A stretch of DNA of 11,162 nucleotides from NCBI GenBank assembly GCA_041584055.1, contig JBFHER010000119.1, forward strand, positions 1-11,162, given 5' to 3'. This stretch comes from JBFHER01 sp041584055 (lineage in GTDB: Bacteria > Bacteroidota > Bacteroidia > Bacteroidales > UBA5342). Positions 1-7,290 of the stretch are shown piece after piece. The notes under the pieces were generated by a model. That model was not told the origin of the DNA, searched no databases, and worked only from the letters and a program-made list of their open reading frames with translations. A program made the position numbers and the translations under genes. Positions within the stretch are counted from its first letter, which is position 1. Each line of letters opens with the position of its first letter.

Positions 1-9
1 ATAAAACCA

Positions 10-1581
10 TCATTTTTTCATCCCTGAATTCTCAAGACCGGTTGGTCCTCCGGTATATGATTCTTCCCAAAGCAAATCGGGTTCATCCCAATCAGGAATA
101 CCAATACTGTCCTGCTGAGCATAGTAATCAACATGGAACGGTTTTTCAGTGGCAAGCGGGACTTCTTCGTTGATCATGAGAGGGCGAGCTTCATCCCAGA
201 ATTTCTCGTAGGCTTTCTTCATCGAATCAACAAGCTCAGGGTATTCTGCCGTTACATCAATGTTCTGCTCCGGATCACTTTCCATATCGTATAGCACCCC
301 TTCAACAAGCCTAAATCGCTGATTGCGCACTGAGTATTTCTTCCACTTCCAGTTGTCTGGATCGTCACCATGCGCCCAACGTGTTACGTGCTGGAAATGA
401 TAGCGATCCTCCCATGCCGGATCTTTCTCCAAAATCAAAGGAACAAGGCTTCTGCCTTCGAATGTCGGGGTAGTGGGAAGCTCTACTCCTGCAAAATCCG
501 CCAAGGTTGGCAGAATATCCAGATAGCTAACTACTGTATTAACGGTTCGGCCTTCTTTTATCATCCCATCCCAACGCACGAAGAAAGGAACGCGTACACC
601 TCCTTCATCCACGGTGCCTTTGAGTCCCTTCATGTTTGCGTTGTAGGACATCATCGGATTGCCCTGGCTGTCCTTGCCCATTTCCATCTGGGGACGTCCG
701 TCACCTCCTCTTAATCCACTTCCACCGCTTGTCATCCCATTGTCGGAGGTGAAGATTATGATTGTATTCTCCAACAAGTCCCATGCCTCCAATTGCCTGA
801 ACATCTGACCAAGATTGTAGTCGATGTGTTCGATCATGCCATAAAAACCGGCATGTCCCCTTACAAAACCGAGGTCCTGAAAGCGCTTCTGGTATTCCGG
901 TGGCGATATGAATGGAGCATGTGGTGCATTGGTGGACAAATAGGCAAAGAACGGCTGCTCAGCATCCTTGACAGATTGGATCCAGCCCAGGGTTGCCTTA
1001 AACAGGATGTCTGTGCAAAAGCCTTTGGTCTTAACAAATGTACCATTGTGCCTGAATACGGGATCGAAGTATTTGTTACCAGGAACATCTGCACAGGAGC
1101 CCGGATACTTCTGTCCAATGCCACCGGCGCCATGAATAAACACCTCGTCAAATCCCCGATTTTCGGGTTGGTAGGGCGCCTCATCTCCCAGATGCCATTT
1201 GCCAAAATAGCCAGAAGTGTAGCCGGCCGGCTTTATGACTTCCGGGATGGTGGTAGCATCAAGGTTGAGCCGCTCGCGTTCATAAATTGTATGTGTAACT
1301 CCGTTTTTTATTGAATGAACACCTGTCATGATCCCTGCCCGGCTCGGGGCACAGGTCGAGCCCATCATAAAGCGGTCGAAACGGACTGACTGTGCATGCA
1401 TCTTATCCATCTGTGGTGTCCTGATCCAGGGATGCCCATGAGCGCCCACAACCGGGTATCCCTGGTCATCGGTCATGATGAAAATGATATTTGGTATTTC
1501 ATGTTTTTTTCCCTCAGATGTACAGGCTGCAAAAAAACATAAGAACCAGGAACAAATCAGACATAATTTAAGTGCTCTCAT
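10..1581 (-). CDS. S1-family (arylsulfatase-type) sulfatase, lipoprotein
   Basis: The 523-residue protein is a formylglycine-dependent sulfatase acting on carbohydrate sulfate esters. The N-terminus has a hydrophobic stretch ending FFAAC|TSE, a good lipobox with Cys20 as the anchor. Catalytic landmarks are D38-D39 in MTDDQGYP, C77-A-P-S-R81 in STCAPSRAGIMTG, K128 and H130 in GKWHLGDE, H221 in NAPHAP, D280-N281 in TSDNG, and K321 in GLKGTVDEGGVRVPF. An insert rich in Gly and Met (about 285-315) separates TSDNG from that lysine. The end has LYDMESDPEQNIDV and a long tail with W and Y residues (about 465-523) that I take to be part of this subfamily. The subfamily is not assigned. Its GC content appears higher than that of the upstream genes. 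It is the last visible gene, and only nine bases follow its stop, so the operon end cannot be judged. Confidence 0.93.
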   Translation of the reverse strand: MRALKLCLICSWFLCFFAACTSEGKKHEIPNIIFIMTDDQGYPVVGAHGHPWIRTPQMDKMHAQSVRFDRFMMGSTCAPSRAGIMTGVHSIKNGVTHTIYERERLNLDATTIPEVIKPAGYTSGYFGKWHLGDEAPYQPENRGFDEVFIHGAGGIGQKYPGSCADVPGNKYFDPVFRHNGTFVKTKGFCTDILFKATLGWIQSVKDAEQPFFAYLSTNAPHAPFISPPEYQKRFQDLGFVRGHAGFYGMIEHIDYNLGQMFRQLEAWDLLENTIIIFTSDNGMTSGGSGLRGGDGRPQMEMGKDSQGNPMMSYNANMKGLKGTVDEGGVRVPFFVRWDGMIKEGRTVNTVVSYLDILPTLADFAGVELPTTPTFEGRSLVPLILEKDPAWEDRYHFQHVTRWAHGDDPDNWKWKKYSVRNQRFRLVEGVLYDMESDPEQNIDVTAEYPELVDSMKKAYEKFWDEARPLMINEEVPLATEKPFHVDYYAQQDSIGIPDWDEPDLLWEESYTGGPTGLENSGMKK

Positions 1582-1622
1582 TTCTGTAAATTTAAATAAT
1601 TCATTCTATATACTTATTAAAG
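1582..1622 (-). other. AT-rich intergenic leader before the distal sulfatase
   Basis: These 41 bases are very AT-rich and carry no Shine-Dalgarno match, no hairpin and no recognisable promoter. They fit an A/T-rich translation leader of the Bacteroidota type within an operon. Confidence 0.4.
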
Positions 1623-3218
1623 CTACTTTTCAATGGATTTATCATGACCATCCAAATCTACGTTTTTTGTCCCTTTAAAGGCTTTATCGGCATCTCTCTG
1701 AACAGCGTTTGGATGATGCTGCTCTTCAGTCGTGACAATTTCAAAAGACCATGCATACTTGCTATTTCCAAGGTCCTTAGGTGGAGCAATACGAAGTCCA
1801 TCTGTCGTCATTTCCCACTCAACTTTTGCATCGGTTCCCAGTAAACGCACTGACTTAATTTGTTTTTTATTCCAACCCTGAGTTGCTTCAATAACAAAAG
1901 GAGCTGTCGGTTCAGCACGTTTAATCGCATACAGTTTCTTCCCTTTGGTGGTAAAAGAAAGATGCTCGTTTTCCTGATCATTGACCTTCCAATAGCGCGA
2001 TCCATAAATTGCATCACCGTTTATTTTTAGCCATTCGCCCATTGCTTTGAGTCGTTCTACCTGTTCTGGAACCAATGAGCCATCTGCTTTAGGACCAATA
2101 TTAATTAAAAAATTTCCATTCCTGCTTATAACTTCAATCATTTCATGCATCACACCTTCCACACTTTTATAGGTATCGCCTTCCAAATAGCCAAACGAAG
2201 TGCCAAAGGTTGTACAGCTTTGCCATTTGGGGCCAATTACCTTTAGTTTCAGGTTGTCTTTTTCCAGACAGCCAACCCCATCGGGCCAGTTACGGTTTGC
2301 CCCTTTGTTGTTTACATACACAGCCTGCCCATTGGCAGCTCCGTTATTCATAAAATCAGTGATCATGCCACGCACCTGGTCATCCAGATATTGAATTATT
2401 GGCTTAGCCTGTCCTTTACGCACATTGTTCCCATCACGGGTATAGATAGGGAAGTCGTCCATCCATAGCATGTCGGGCTGGTATTTATCCTGTATTTCTT
2501 TCCAACGTGCGACATACTCATCCACAGCCTCTTTACTAAAGCCAAACGGACCATAGAGTTTCGCTGCATCCGGAACCCGTTTAATTTCTTCAAGAATATC
2601 AGGACGGGCTACGGCATCAACCACATATTTCTTTGTGGTAAAAAAGCTGGTATGTCGTTCGCGATGATAAGAAGGGGCATATTTTAATCCTTTTGCACGA
2701 ACTGCTTTACCAAGGTCGCCTATCAGGTCACGTTTCGGCCCCATATCAACCGCATTCCATGGTGTGAGGTCAGAATCCCAGTTTGCCCATCCATCGTGAT
2801 GTTCTGCAGTAAGCACCACATACTTAGCCCCAACTTCGGCAAATAATTCAGCCCATTGGTCCGGGTTCCAATTCTCAGCCTTAAACTCTGGAATAATGTC
2901 CTTATAACCAAACTCTGGTGGAGCTGCCCCCCACCGTTCCCTTAAATAGGGATAGTAATATGTTGAATCTTCATAAATCATTTTTGGCACATGCTCAGCA
3001 TAGCCACGACCTCCCTTGCGATGACCAATGACACTATACGGCCCCCAGTGGATGAAAATGCCGATTTTCCCGTCGTCGAACCATGCAGGAACCGGCATTT
3101 GCTGTAAACTTTCCCAGGTGCCATCGTAAAGGGGTTTTGTTTTTGTCTTTTCGACTTTAGGGCTACACGCAACAGTGGTGATCACGGCAACAAGAACAAT
3201 ACAATTTAATAATTTCAT
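1623..3218 (-). CDS. GH29 alpha-L-fucosidase, lipoprotein
   Basis: This 531-residue enzyme would release alpha-L-fucose from the non-reducing end of oligosaccharides by a retaining mechanism. It starts with a lipoprotein signal peptide whose lipid-anchored residue is probably Cys18 (TVAC|SPK). The TIM-barrel domain covers about 35-400 and has strong GH29 landmarks: WFDDGKIGIFIHWGPYS (46-62), LTAEHHDGW (136-144), T-P-W-N-A followed by GPKRDL (152-165), LWMDDFP (251-257) and RNGNFLINIGPKADGSL (366-382). By family analogy D254 in W-M-D is the nucleophile; the acid/base residue is not obvious, as is common in GH29. A C-terminal beta-sandwich follows (about 405-497). A charged tail of about 35 residues with HHPN ends the protein. 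No acidic surface-export signal follows Cys18, so I infer a periplasm-facing anchor. It lies 27 bp after the preceding sulfatase and 41 bp before the next one. Confidence 0.95.
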   Translation of the reverse strand: MKLLNCIVLVAVITTVACSPKVEKTKTKPLYDGTWESLQQMPVPAWFDDGKIGIFIHWGPYSVIGHRKGGRGYAEHVPKMIYEDSTYYYPYLRERWGAAPPEFGYKDIIPEFKAENWNPDQWAELFAEVGAKYVVLTAEHHDGWANWDSDLTPWNAVDMGPKRDLIGDLGKAVRAKGLKYAPSYHRERHTSFFTTKKYVVDAVARPDILEEIKRVPDAAKLYGPFGFSKEAVDEYVARWKEIQDKYQPDMLWMDDFPIYTRDGNNVRKGQAKPIIQYLDDQVRGMITDFMNNGAANGQAVYVNNKGANRNWPDGVGCLEKDNLKLKVIGPKWQSCTTFGTSFGYLEGDTYKSVEGVMHEMIEVISRNGNFLINIGPKADGSLVPEQVERLKAMGEWLKINGDAIYGSRYWKVNDQENEHLSFTTKGKKLYAIKRAEPTAPFVIEATQGWNKKQIKSVRLLGTDAKVEWEMTTDGLRIAPPKDLGNSKYAWSFEIVTTEEQHHPNAVQRDADKAFKGTKNVDLDGHDKSIEK

Positions 3219-3245
3219 AGCATATTTGATTTTTTTAATTCCTTC

Positions 3246-4625
3246 TTAATTATCTGCGAATTCGTCTCCTTGTGCTTCCATCCAGATTAGGATGGATGCT
3301 TTAAGCTGTTTTATCTTTGATTGATATTCAGGATTACCTGCCAGGTTATTCATCTCTTCCGGATCGTTTTCCAAATCAAAGAATTGAAATTCGGGACGCT
3401 GCCTAAAGCGTTGCACAATGTCTCTTGCGTTTTCATCATACCCGGCTTTGGCTAACCACGAAAAATACATCTTTCGCACATGCCGATCTTCAATTTTATC
3501 CACATGAAAATAATCGAAACCGTTTATGGTGCGTACCGCATACAGGTTTTCAGGTGTTAAAGTCCAAATCAGTTTATAGCGCCCATCGGTAACAGCACGG
3601 GATGCAAAGGGAGGTCCTTCCGGACCGCTATTGTAAACAAAAAATGCCATTTCGCGGTGTTCTTTTGTTTGTCCGCTAATGACCGGGAGCAGGCTTTTTC
3701 CATCTAATGCAGAAGGAATTTCGCCTCCTGCGGCATCAATTAATGTTGGTAAAATATCACAATATTGGGCAATGGCATCTGTTACAAATTTTGCCTGATA
3801 TGGTTTTGGCCATTTCATAACACATGCCGAACGTACCCCTAAGTCGTAAGTTGTCCATTTTCCACCGGGCATCCCTACGCCATTTTCATCTAAAACAATA
3901 AGGGCCGTATTTTTATCTAACTTATGTTTTTTTAGCGTTTCCCGGGCTTTTCCCACCTGCTCATCAAACAAGCTGATTTCTGCCAAATATTCCCGATAAT
4001 AATGCCGGGTTTCTTTGGTGTCAACTAAATTCTTTGGAAGTATTAATTCATCCAGGTCCCAACGGGAAGCATCGCCTGCATCCCACGGAGAATGGGCATT
4101 AATTGAGCAAATTATTAAACAAAAGGGCTGTTTTGAATCACGTGTCATAAATTCTTCTATCCCATCCCAACTTTCCGTGGCTTTTCCAAAATAATTACAA
4201 TTTTTTTCAAATCCATCAATAAACTCAAATGGATAAACAGAGTTTGGACGGAAATGCCGTTTTCCCGTTAAGCCAACGCGATAGCCCAATTTCTCCAAGT
4301 GCTGAACAATGCTCAATGTACCAGTTTTTGTTGCTGCATGGTTCTCTGCACACCCGTTCCGATAAGGCGACATACCCGTATATAATTCGGCACGGGTTGG
4401 CGCACACATGGCCTCTGCCACAAACATGTTTGTAAAACAAATGCCCTCTTCTGCCAACTGGTCGATATTTGGGGTCGTATTTTTATTTACCGAACCATAA
4501 CAACCAATATTGGATGCGCTAATATCGTCGCCGAGAATTATTAGATAATTTGGGGCTTTGTTTTGAGCCAGTAAGAAGGTTGTACCAAACAATAGTAATA
4601 CCAGCGTTGAATTAATTTTTAGCAT
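3246..4625 (-). CDS. Divergent S1-family sulfatase with altered metal-site motif
   Basis: The 459 residues make this the shortest of the three sulfatases. A signal peptide ends near FLLA|QN (20/21). It keeps D33-D34 in GDD, the formylglycine site C74-A-P-T-R78 followed by AELYTG, K122 and H124 in GKRHF, H178 in NAHSPW, and K256 in GGKWTTYDLG. Where most S1 enzymes have S-D-N-G or S-D-H-G, it has D246-E247-N248-G, so Glu probably replaces the usual metal-binding Asp. A similar 'S-E-Q-G' followed by 'KW' occurs in some S1 subfamilies, so this suggests a distinct clade, not inactivation. The C-terminal part has FFDLENDPEEMNNLAG. It would remove sulfate from a glycan in the periplasm, working with the neighbouring hydrolases. 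The start is 62 bp after the upstream stop, and the next gene follows after 27 bp. The sulfatase fold is clear; substrate and subfamily are unknown. Confidence 0.88.
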   Translation of the reverse strand: MLKINSTLVLLLFGTTFLLAQNKAPNYLIILGDDISASNIGCYGSVNKNTTPNIDQLAEEGICFTNMFVAEAMCAPTRAELYTGMSPYRNGCAENHAATKTGTLSIVQHLEKLGYRVGLTGKRHFRPNSVYPFEFIDGFEKNCNYFGKATESWDGIEEFMTRDSKQPFCLIICSINAHSPWDAGDASRWDLDELILPKNLVDTKETRHYYREYLAEISLFDEQVGKARETLKKHKLDKNTALIVLDENGVGMPGGKWTTYDLGVRSACVMKWPKPYQAKFVTDAIAQYCDILPTLIDAAGGEIPSALDGKSLLPVISGQTKEHREMAFFVYNSGPEGPPFASRAVTDGRYKLIWTLTPENLYAVRTINGFDYFHVDKIEDRHVRKMYFSWLAKAGYDENARDIVQRFRQRPEFQFFDLENDPEEMNNLAGNPEYQSKIKQLKASILIWMEAQGDEFADN

Positions 4626-4687
4626 CGTTTATTTTATTATTTGTTTTCATTAACCGCGAAATGAACCGGGAAGATTCGATGATTTCG
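4626..4687 (-). other. Longest intergenic gap (62 bp), with weak inverted repeat
   Basis: This gap separates the second beta-helix gene from the divergent sulfatase. It holds a perfect but AT-rich 6-bp inverted repeat (TTCATT / AATGAA, 4646-4665, 8-nt loop). On the minus strand it is followed by an A-rich leader before the start codon, not a T-run. It is therefore not a convincing terminator. I see no clear Bacteroidota promoter (TTTG / TAnnTTTG) in it. Confidence 0.35.
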
Positions 4688-7279
4688 TTAAAATACAAAA
4701 TCAAATGTTATTTCCTCTTGTCCTCGCAGCACTTCAACTGTATATTTTTTCCCTGCCATAAATAATGTTGCCATTCTTTCAAAATCCCTGGCATTATGCA
4801 TTCTTGTCTCACCAACTTTTAATACAACATCGTCAAGCTTAAATCCTAATTTAGATAGTTTTGAATGTTCAGGTAATTTCAGAATAATAGCACCTCCAAT
4901 TGCCCGTGCCCCATAAGCAGTCAGCTTTGATTCTGTATCTAAAGATGTAATTGAGGCATTTAAAACGGATACAGCTTTTTCTTCTGTATGCACATTATTA
5001 AAATAAGTTGCAGGTAGAATAATATCAGGTTCCGGTGCCATCACTTTGAGCTGTTCTGTTATTACTCCAAATCCATGTACAGGAAAATTTCGAAATCCTA
5101 AGCCGGTGGCTGGCGAGTGAATGGCCACATTAAAATTTCCATTCTCAGCATCAATAAACGCAGCGTCAGCAACTATACTGTGCTTGTCATCCTTTGTCCA
5201 TTCACTAATGGTTGTTGCTTTCTCCTGGGTTTTCAATTCCGGGTTATGAAATAAATTATAATCGCGCTGGCCGCTCCACAAAGTTGGTATTGTTGATTTA
5301 TAAGTACCTCCCAGAATGATGTTTGAATAAAACCTGTCGTAACTTGGTTTTGGATAAGGTACATTACACGTATAATGTTTAAAAATAACATTGTTATACA
5401 CGTTCCGGTGATAACCTTCCCTTGTTTTAAGACCACCCCTCAAACACAGATTATTATAAATATCATAGTTCGTCGATCCATCATCCAGATCAATATCCCA
5501 GCCATTATCGCACATCATAAAGTTATTCCGTATGGTGCTTGTTTGATAAGCGTCCCACAACATAATATTTGGGAACCGTTTTATTACAGAAGTGATTACC
5601 GGAACGCCGTCCGCGTCAAGGTCCCTTGGACCATTTGGGCTTGCTGAATACCAAAACCTGTCGCGCCCCCAGGAATTAAAAGCACCATGATCGCTTGTTT
5701 CCAATACGGTTTCAAAGCACTTGTTCCATTCGATGAGATGGCCTCCCCAGGTACCATCGCAAATGTTTATGGCAGCACGGGGAACATGATAAATTGTATT
5801 GTGTCGAACGGTAATACGGGAACTCATTGAAACAGTAACACCTGCTGTTTGTTTTTCAACCCTCCCACATTTTGTCATTAAACAATCTTCCACACGGCAA
5901 TCGGCAGGATAATCATTCGTTTTTGGCCCCACCAGGGTATCCAACTCATTTAAATCCGGCCTTTCCTGATCGTATGCAAATAAGGGATTTCGCACGGCTG
6001 CAATAGATCCTGCAAAACAAACATCACTGGCTCCGTTTTCTTCAAATAACGATGTGCTGATGGCCACATGCCGGTTATACCCATCAACAAAAACGGCATT
6101 GCCACCTAAGCGCTGAAACCGACAGTTGTTAATGGAAATATCTTCGGCCCCTTTGATATGAATGGCTCCTCCTCTAAATATGGTCCAGTCGGAACGCAAG
6201 AGCGATTCTTTCGTTTCCATAAAAGTACGTGTCGTTCCTGTAAACGCTATTCCCTGAAAATTAATATACTGAACGGGTTGAATAATGGCAGCGGTCTCTA
6301 TTTTCTGAGTCAACCCATTGCCTCCTTCAACGGTGAACTGAGTCACCCGGCTATCGTGTTTGCCATAAATTGAAATGATATTCTGAACATCAAAAACGGC
6401 CTCTATTGTTGGGTTCTTTTCCAGAATAACATTTTCAGGAGGGTAAAAATAAAGCGCACCCTTTTTCTGATCGAAAAACCATTCTCCGGGTGCGTCCAGT
6501 TCCTCAAAAACGTTTTCAATCATTCTAAATTCCTTATGTACTGCACTAAAATCACTGACCCGGTTGTTCTGCCAGCCTCCTATAAAATCAAGGTCGCCAG
6601 TCTCCTTCTTACCTGTTACTTTATAATGAATTCCACCCCACCGTGCTTTATGGATGCCATGCATATAGGCTCCTGCCGGGTCCTTCCATTCTTTTGCTTT
6701 TTCAGCACTCCATGCATCGGCAGCCACACCATTGAAAGGGATGGTTTTATGATCATCGGTATTTTCGGACAAAGCATTAATTTTTGCAGGGGTAAAGTTT
6801 GGATAACGGGCCATGTGTTGTAATTCACCATCCACAAAAAGCTGATCTATCGCTTTTTCTTTATTGAGCTTTGCTTTGTAAATATTCCCCTTCCATTTCT
6901 CCCACTTTAAATCGAGTTTTTCGGCTGTCGTAAACACAACATGTTCCCCTTCGGCTGCACGATAGTTTACTTCTGCTCCTTCACTACCCGAGTCTTCCGG
7001 CTCAAGAACAAAAGGACTGGAAAAACGATACACGCCCTGATGAAGAACTACATTAATTTGTTCTTTTCCTAACAGTCCGCTTTTCCGTATTTCGTTGCGT
7101 GCTTTCAAAACACTTCGAAAGGGCATTTGCAAACTTCCGTTGTTGTTATCGCTTCCGCTTAATGCCACATGATAATCTTTACTACTTGCCGTAGCCATTG
7201 AAAAAAAGTAAATGGACAAGGCGATCATTGCAGTTTGCAACCTTAATATTCCCATTGTTCCTTTTTGCCTAAAAGCCAT
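4688..7279 (-). CDS. Right-handed beta-helix glycoside hydrolase (GH141-like) with C-terminal PDZ-like domain
   Basis: The protein has 863 residues from the ATG at 7279. A GTG directly before it (7282) would add one residue; I chose ATG because AGGAG lies five bases upstream. Residue numbers here count from the GTG. A signal peptide covers about 1-33 (hydrophobic core IALSIYFFSMATA). An N-terminal beta-rich part starts with DYHVALSGSDNNNGS, typical of pectate-lyase-like folds, and the helix continues to about 740. Shared landmarks with the paralogue at 8805-11162 are FEELDAPGEWFFD (259-271), GGAIHIKGAED (371-381), ICDGTWGGH (507-515), DHGAFNSWGRDRFW (531-544) and IDLDDGSTNYDIYNN (597-611). 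Residues ~790-864 form a PDZ-like domain (GGAIILKLPEHSKLSKLGFKL, then DDVVLKVGE). The chitobiase-C-like domain of the paralogue is absent. GH141 members include alpha-L-fucosidases and an endo-xylanase, so hydrolysis of a fucose-containing glycan is a reasonable inference. The fold is secure; the specificity is not. Confidence 0.84.
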   Translation of the reverse strand: MAFRQKGTMGILRLQTAMIALSIYFFSMATASSKDYHVALSGSDNNNGSLQMPFRSVLKARNEIRKSGLLGKEQINVVLHQGVYRFSSPFVLEPEDSGSEGAEVNYRAAEGEHVVFTTAEKLDLKWEKWKGNIYKAKLNKEKAIDQLFVDGELQHMARYPNFTPAKINALSENTDDHKTIPFNGVAADAWSAEKAKEWKDPAGAYMHGIHKARWGGIHYKVTGKKETGDLDFIGGWQNNRVSDFSAVHKEFRMIENVFEELDAPGEWFFDQKKGALYFYPPENVILEKNPTIEAVFDVQNIISIYGKHDSRVTQFTVEGGNGLTQKIETAAIIQPVQYINFQGIAFTGTTRTFMETKESLLRSDWTIFRGGAIHIKGAEDISINNCRFQRLGGNAVFVDGYNRHVAISTSLFEENGASDVCFAGSIAAVRNPLFAYDQERPDLNELDTLVGPKTNDYPADCRVEDCLMTKCGRVEKQTAGVTVSMSSRITVRHNTIYHVPRAAINICDGTWGGHLIEWNKCFETVLETSDHGAFNSWGRDRFWYSASPNGPRDLDADGVPVITSVIKRFPNIMLWDAYQTSTIRNNFMMCDNGWDIDLDDGSTNYDIYNNLCLRGGLKTREGYHRNVYNNVIFKHYTCNVPYPKPSYDRFYSNIILGGTYKSTIPTLWSGQRDYNLFHNPELKTQEKATTISEWTKDDKHSIVADAAFIDAENGNFNVAIHSPATGLGFRNFPVHGFGVITEQLKVMAPEPDIILPATYFNNVHTEEKAVSVLNASITSLDTESKLTAYGARAIGGAIILKLPEHSKLSKLGFKLDDVVLKVGETRMHNARDFERMATLFMAGKKYTVEVLRGQEEITFDFVF

Positions 7280-7290
7280 CACTTCTCCTA
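7280..7290 (-). promoter_or_regulatory. Shine-Dalgarno-like site overlapping the sulfatase stop codon
   Basis: The minus strand reads TAGGAGAAGTG immediately before the ATG at 7279. The upstream sulfatase stop TAG overlaps AGGAG, which sits five bases from that ATG. This supports ATG over the adjacent GTG at 7282 as the main start and suggests coupled translation. It is the only strong purine-rich Shine-Dalgarno match I see ahead of a gene here. Confidence 0.6.

Noticed and set aside
793..1314. 173-residue open frame on the plus strand
   Set aside because: It lies entirely opposite the distal sulfatase gene, shows no domain or signal motif, and reads as the antisense shadow of a well-supported gene.
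3219..3245. T-rich run as a transcription terminator between the divergent sulfatase and the GH29 gene
   Set aside because: There is no preceding GC-rich stem, and on the minus strand the run is an A-rich leader ahead of the GH29 start codon.
3246..4625. Divergent sulfatase as a decayed, inactive copy
   Set aside because: The frame is intact and the Cys, Lys, His and Asp landmarks are retained; the D-E-N-G change resembles motifs in other S1 subfamilies.
4646..4665. Inverted repeat as an intrinsic terminator
   Set aside because: The stem has only six AT-rich pairs and no T-run follows it on the transcribed strand.
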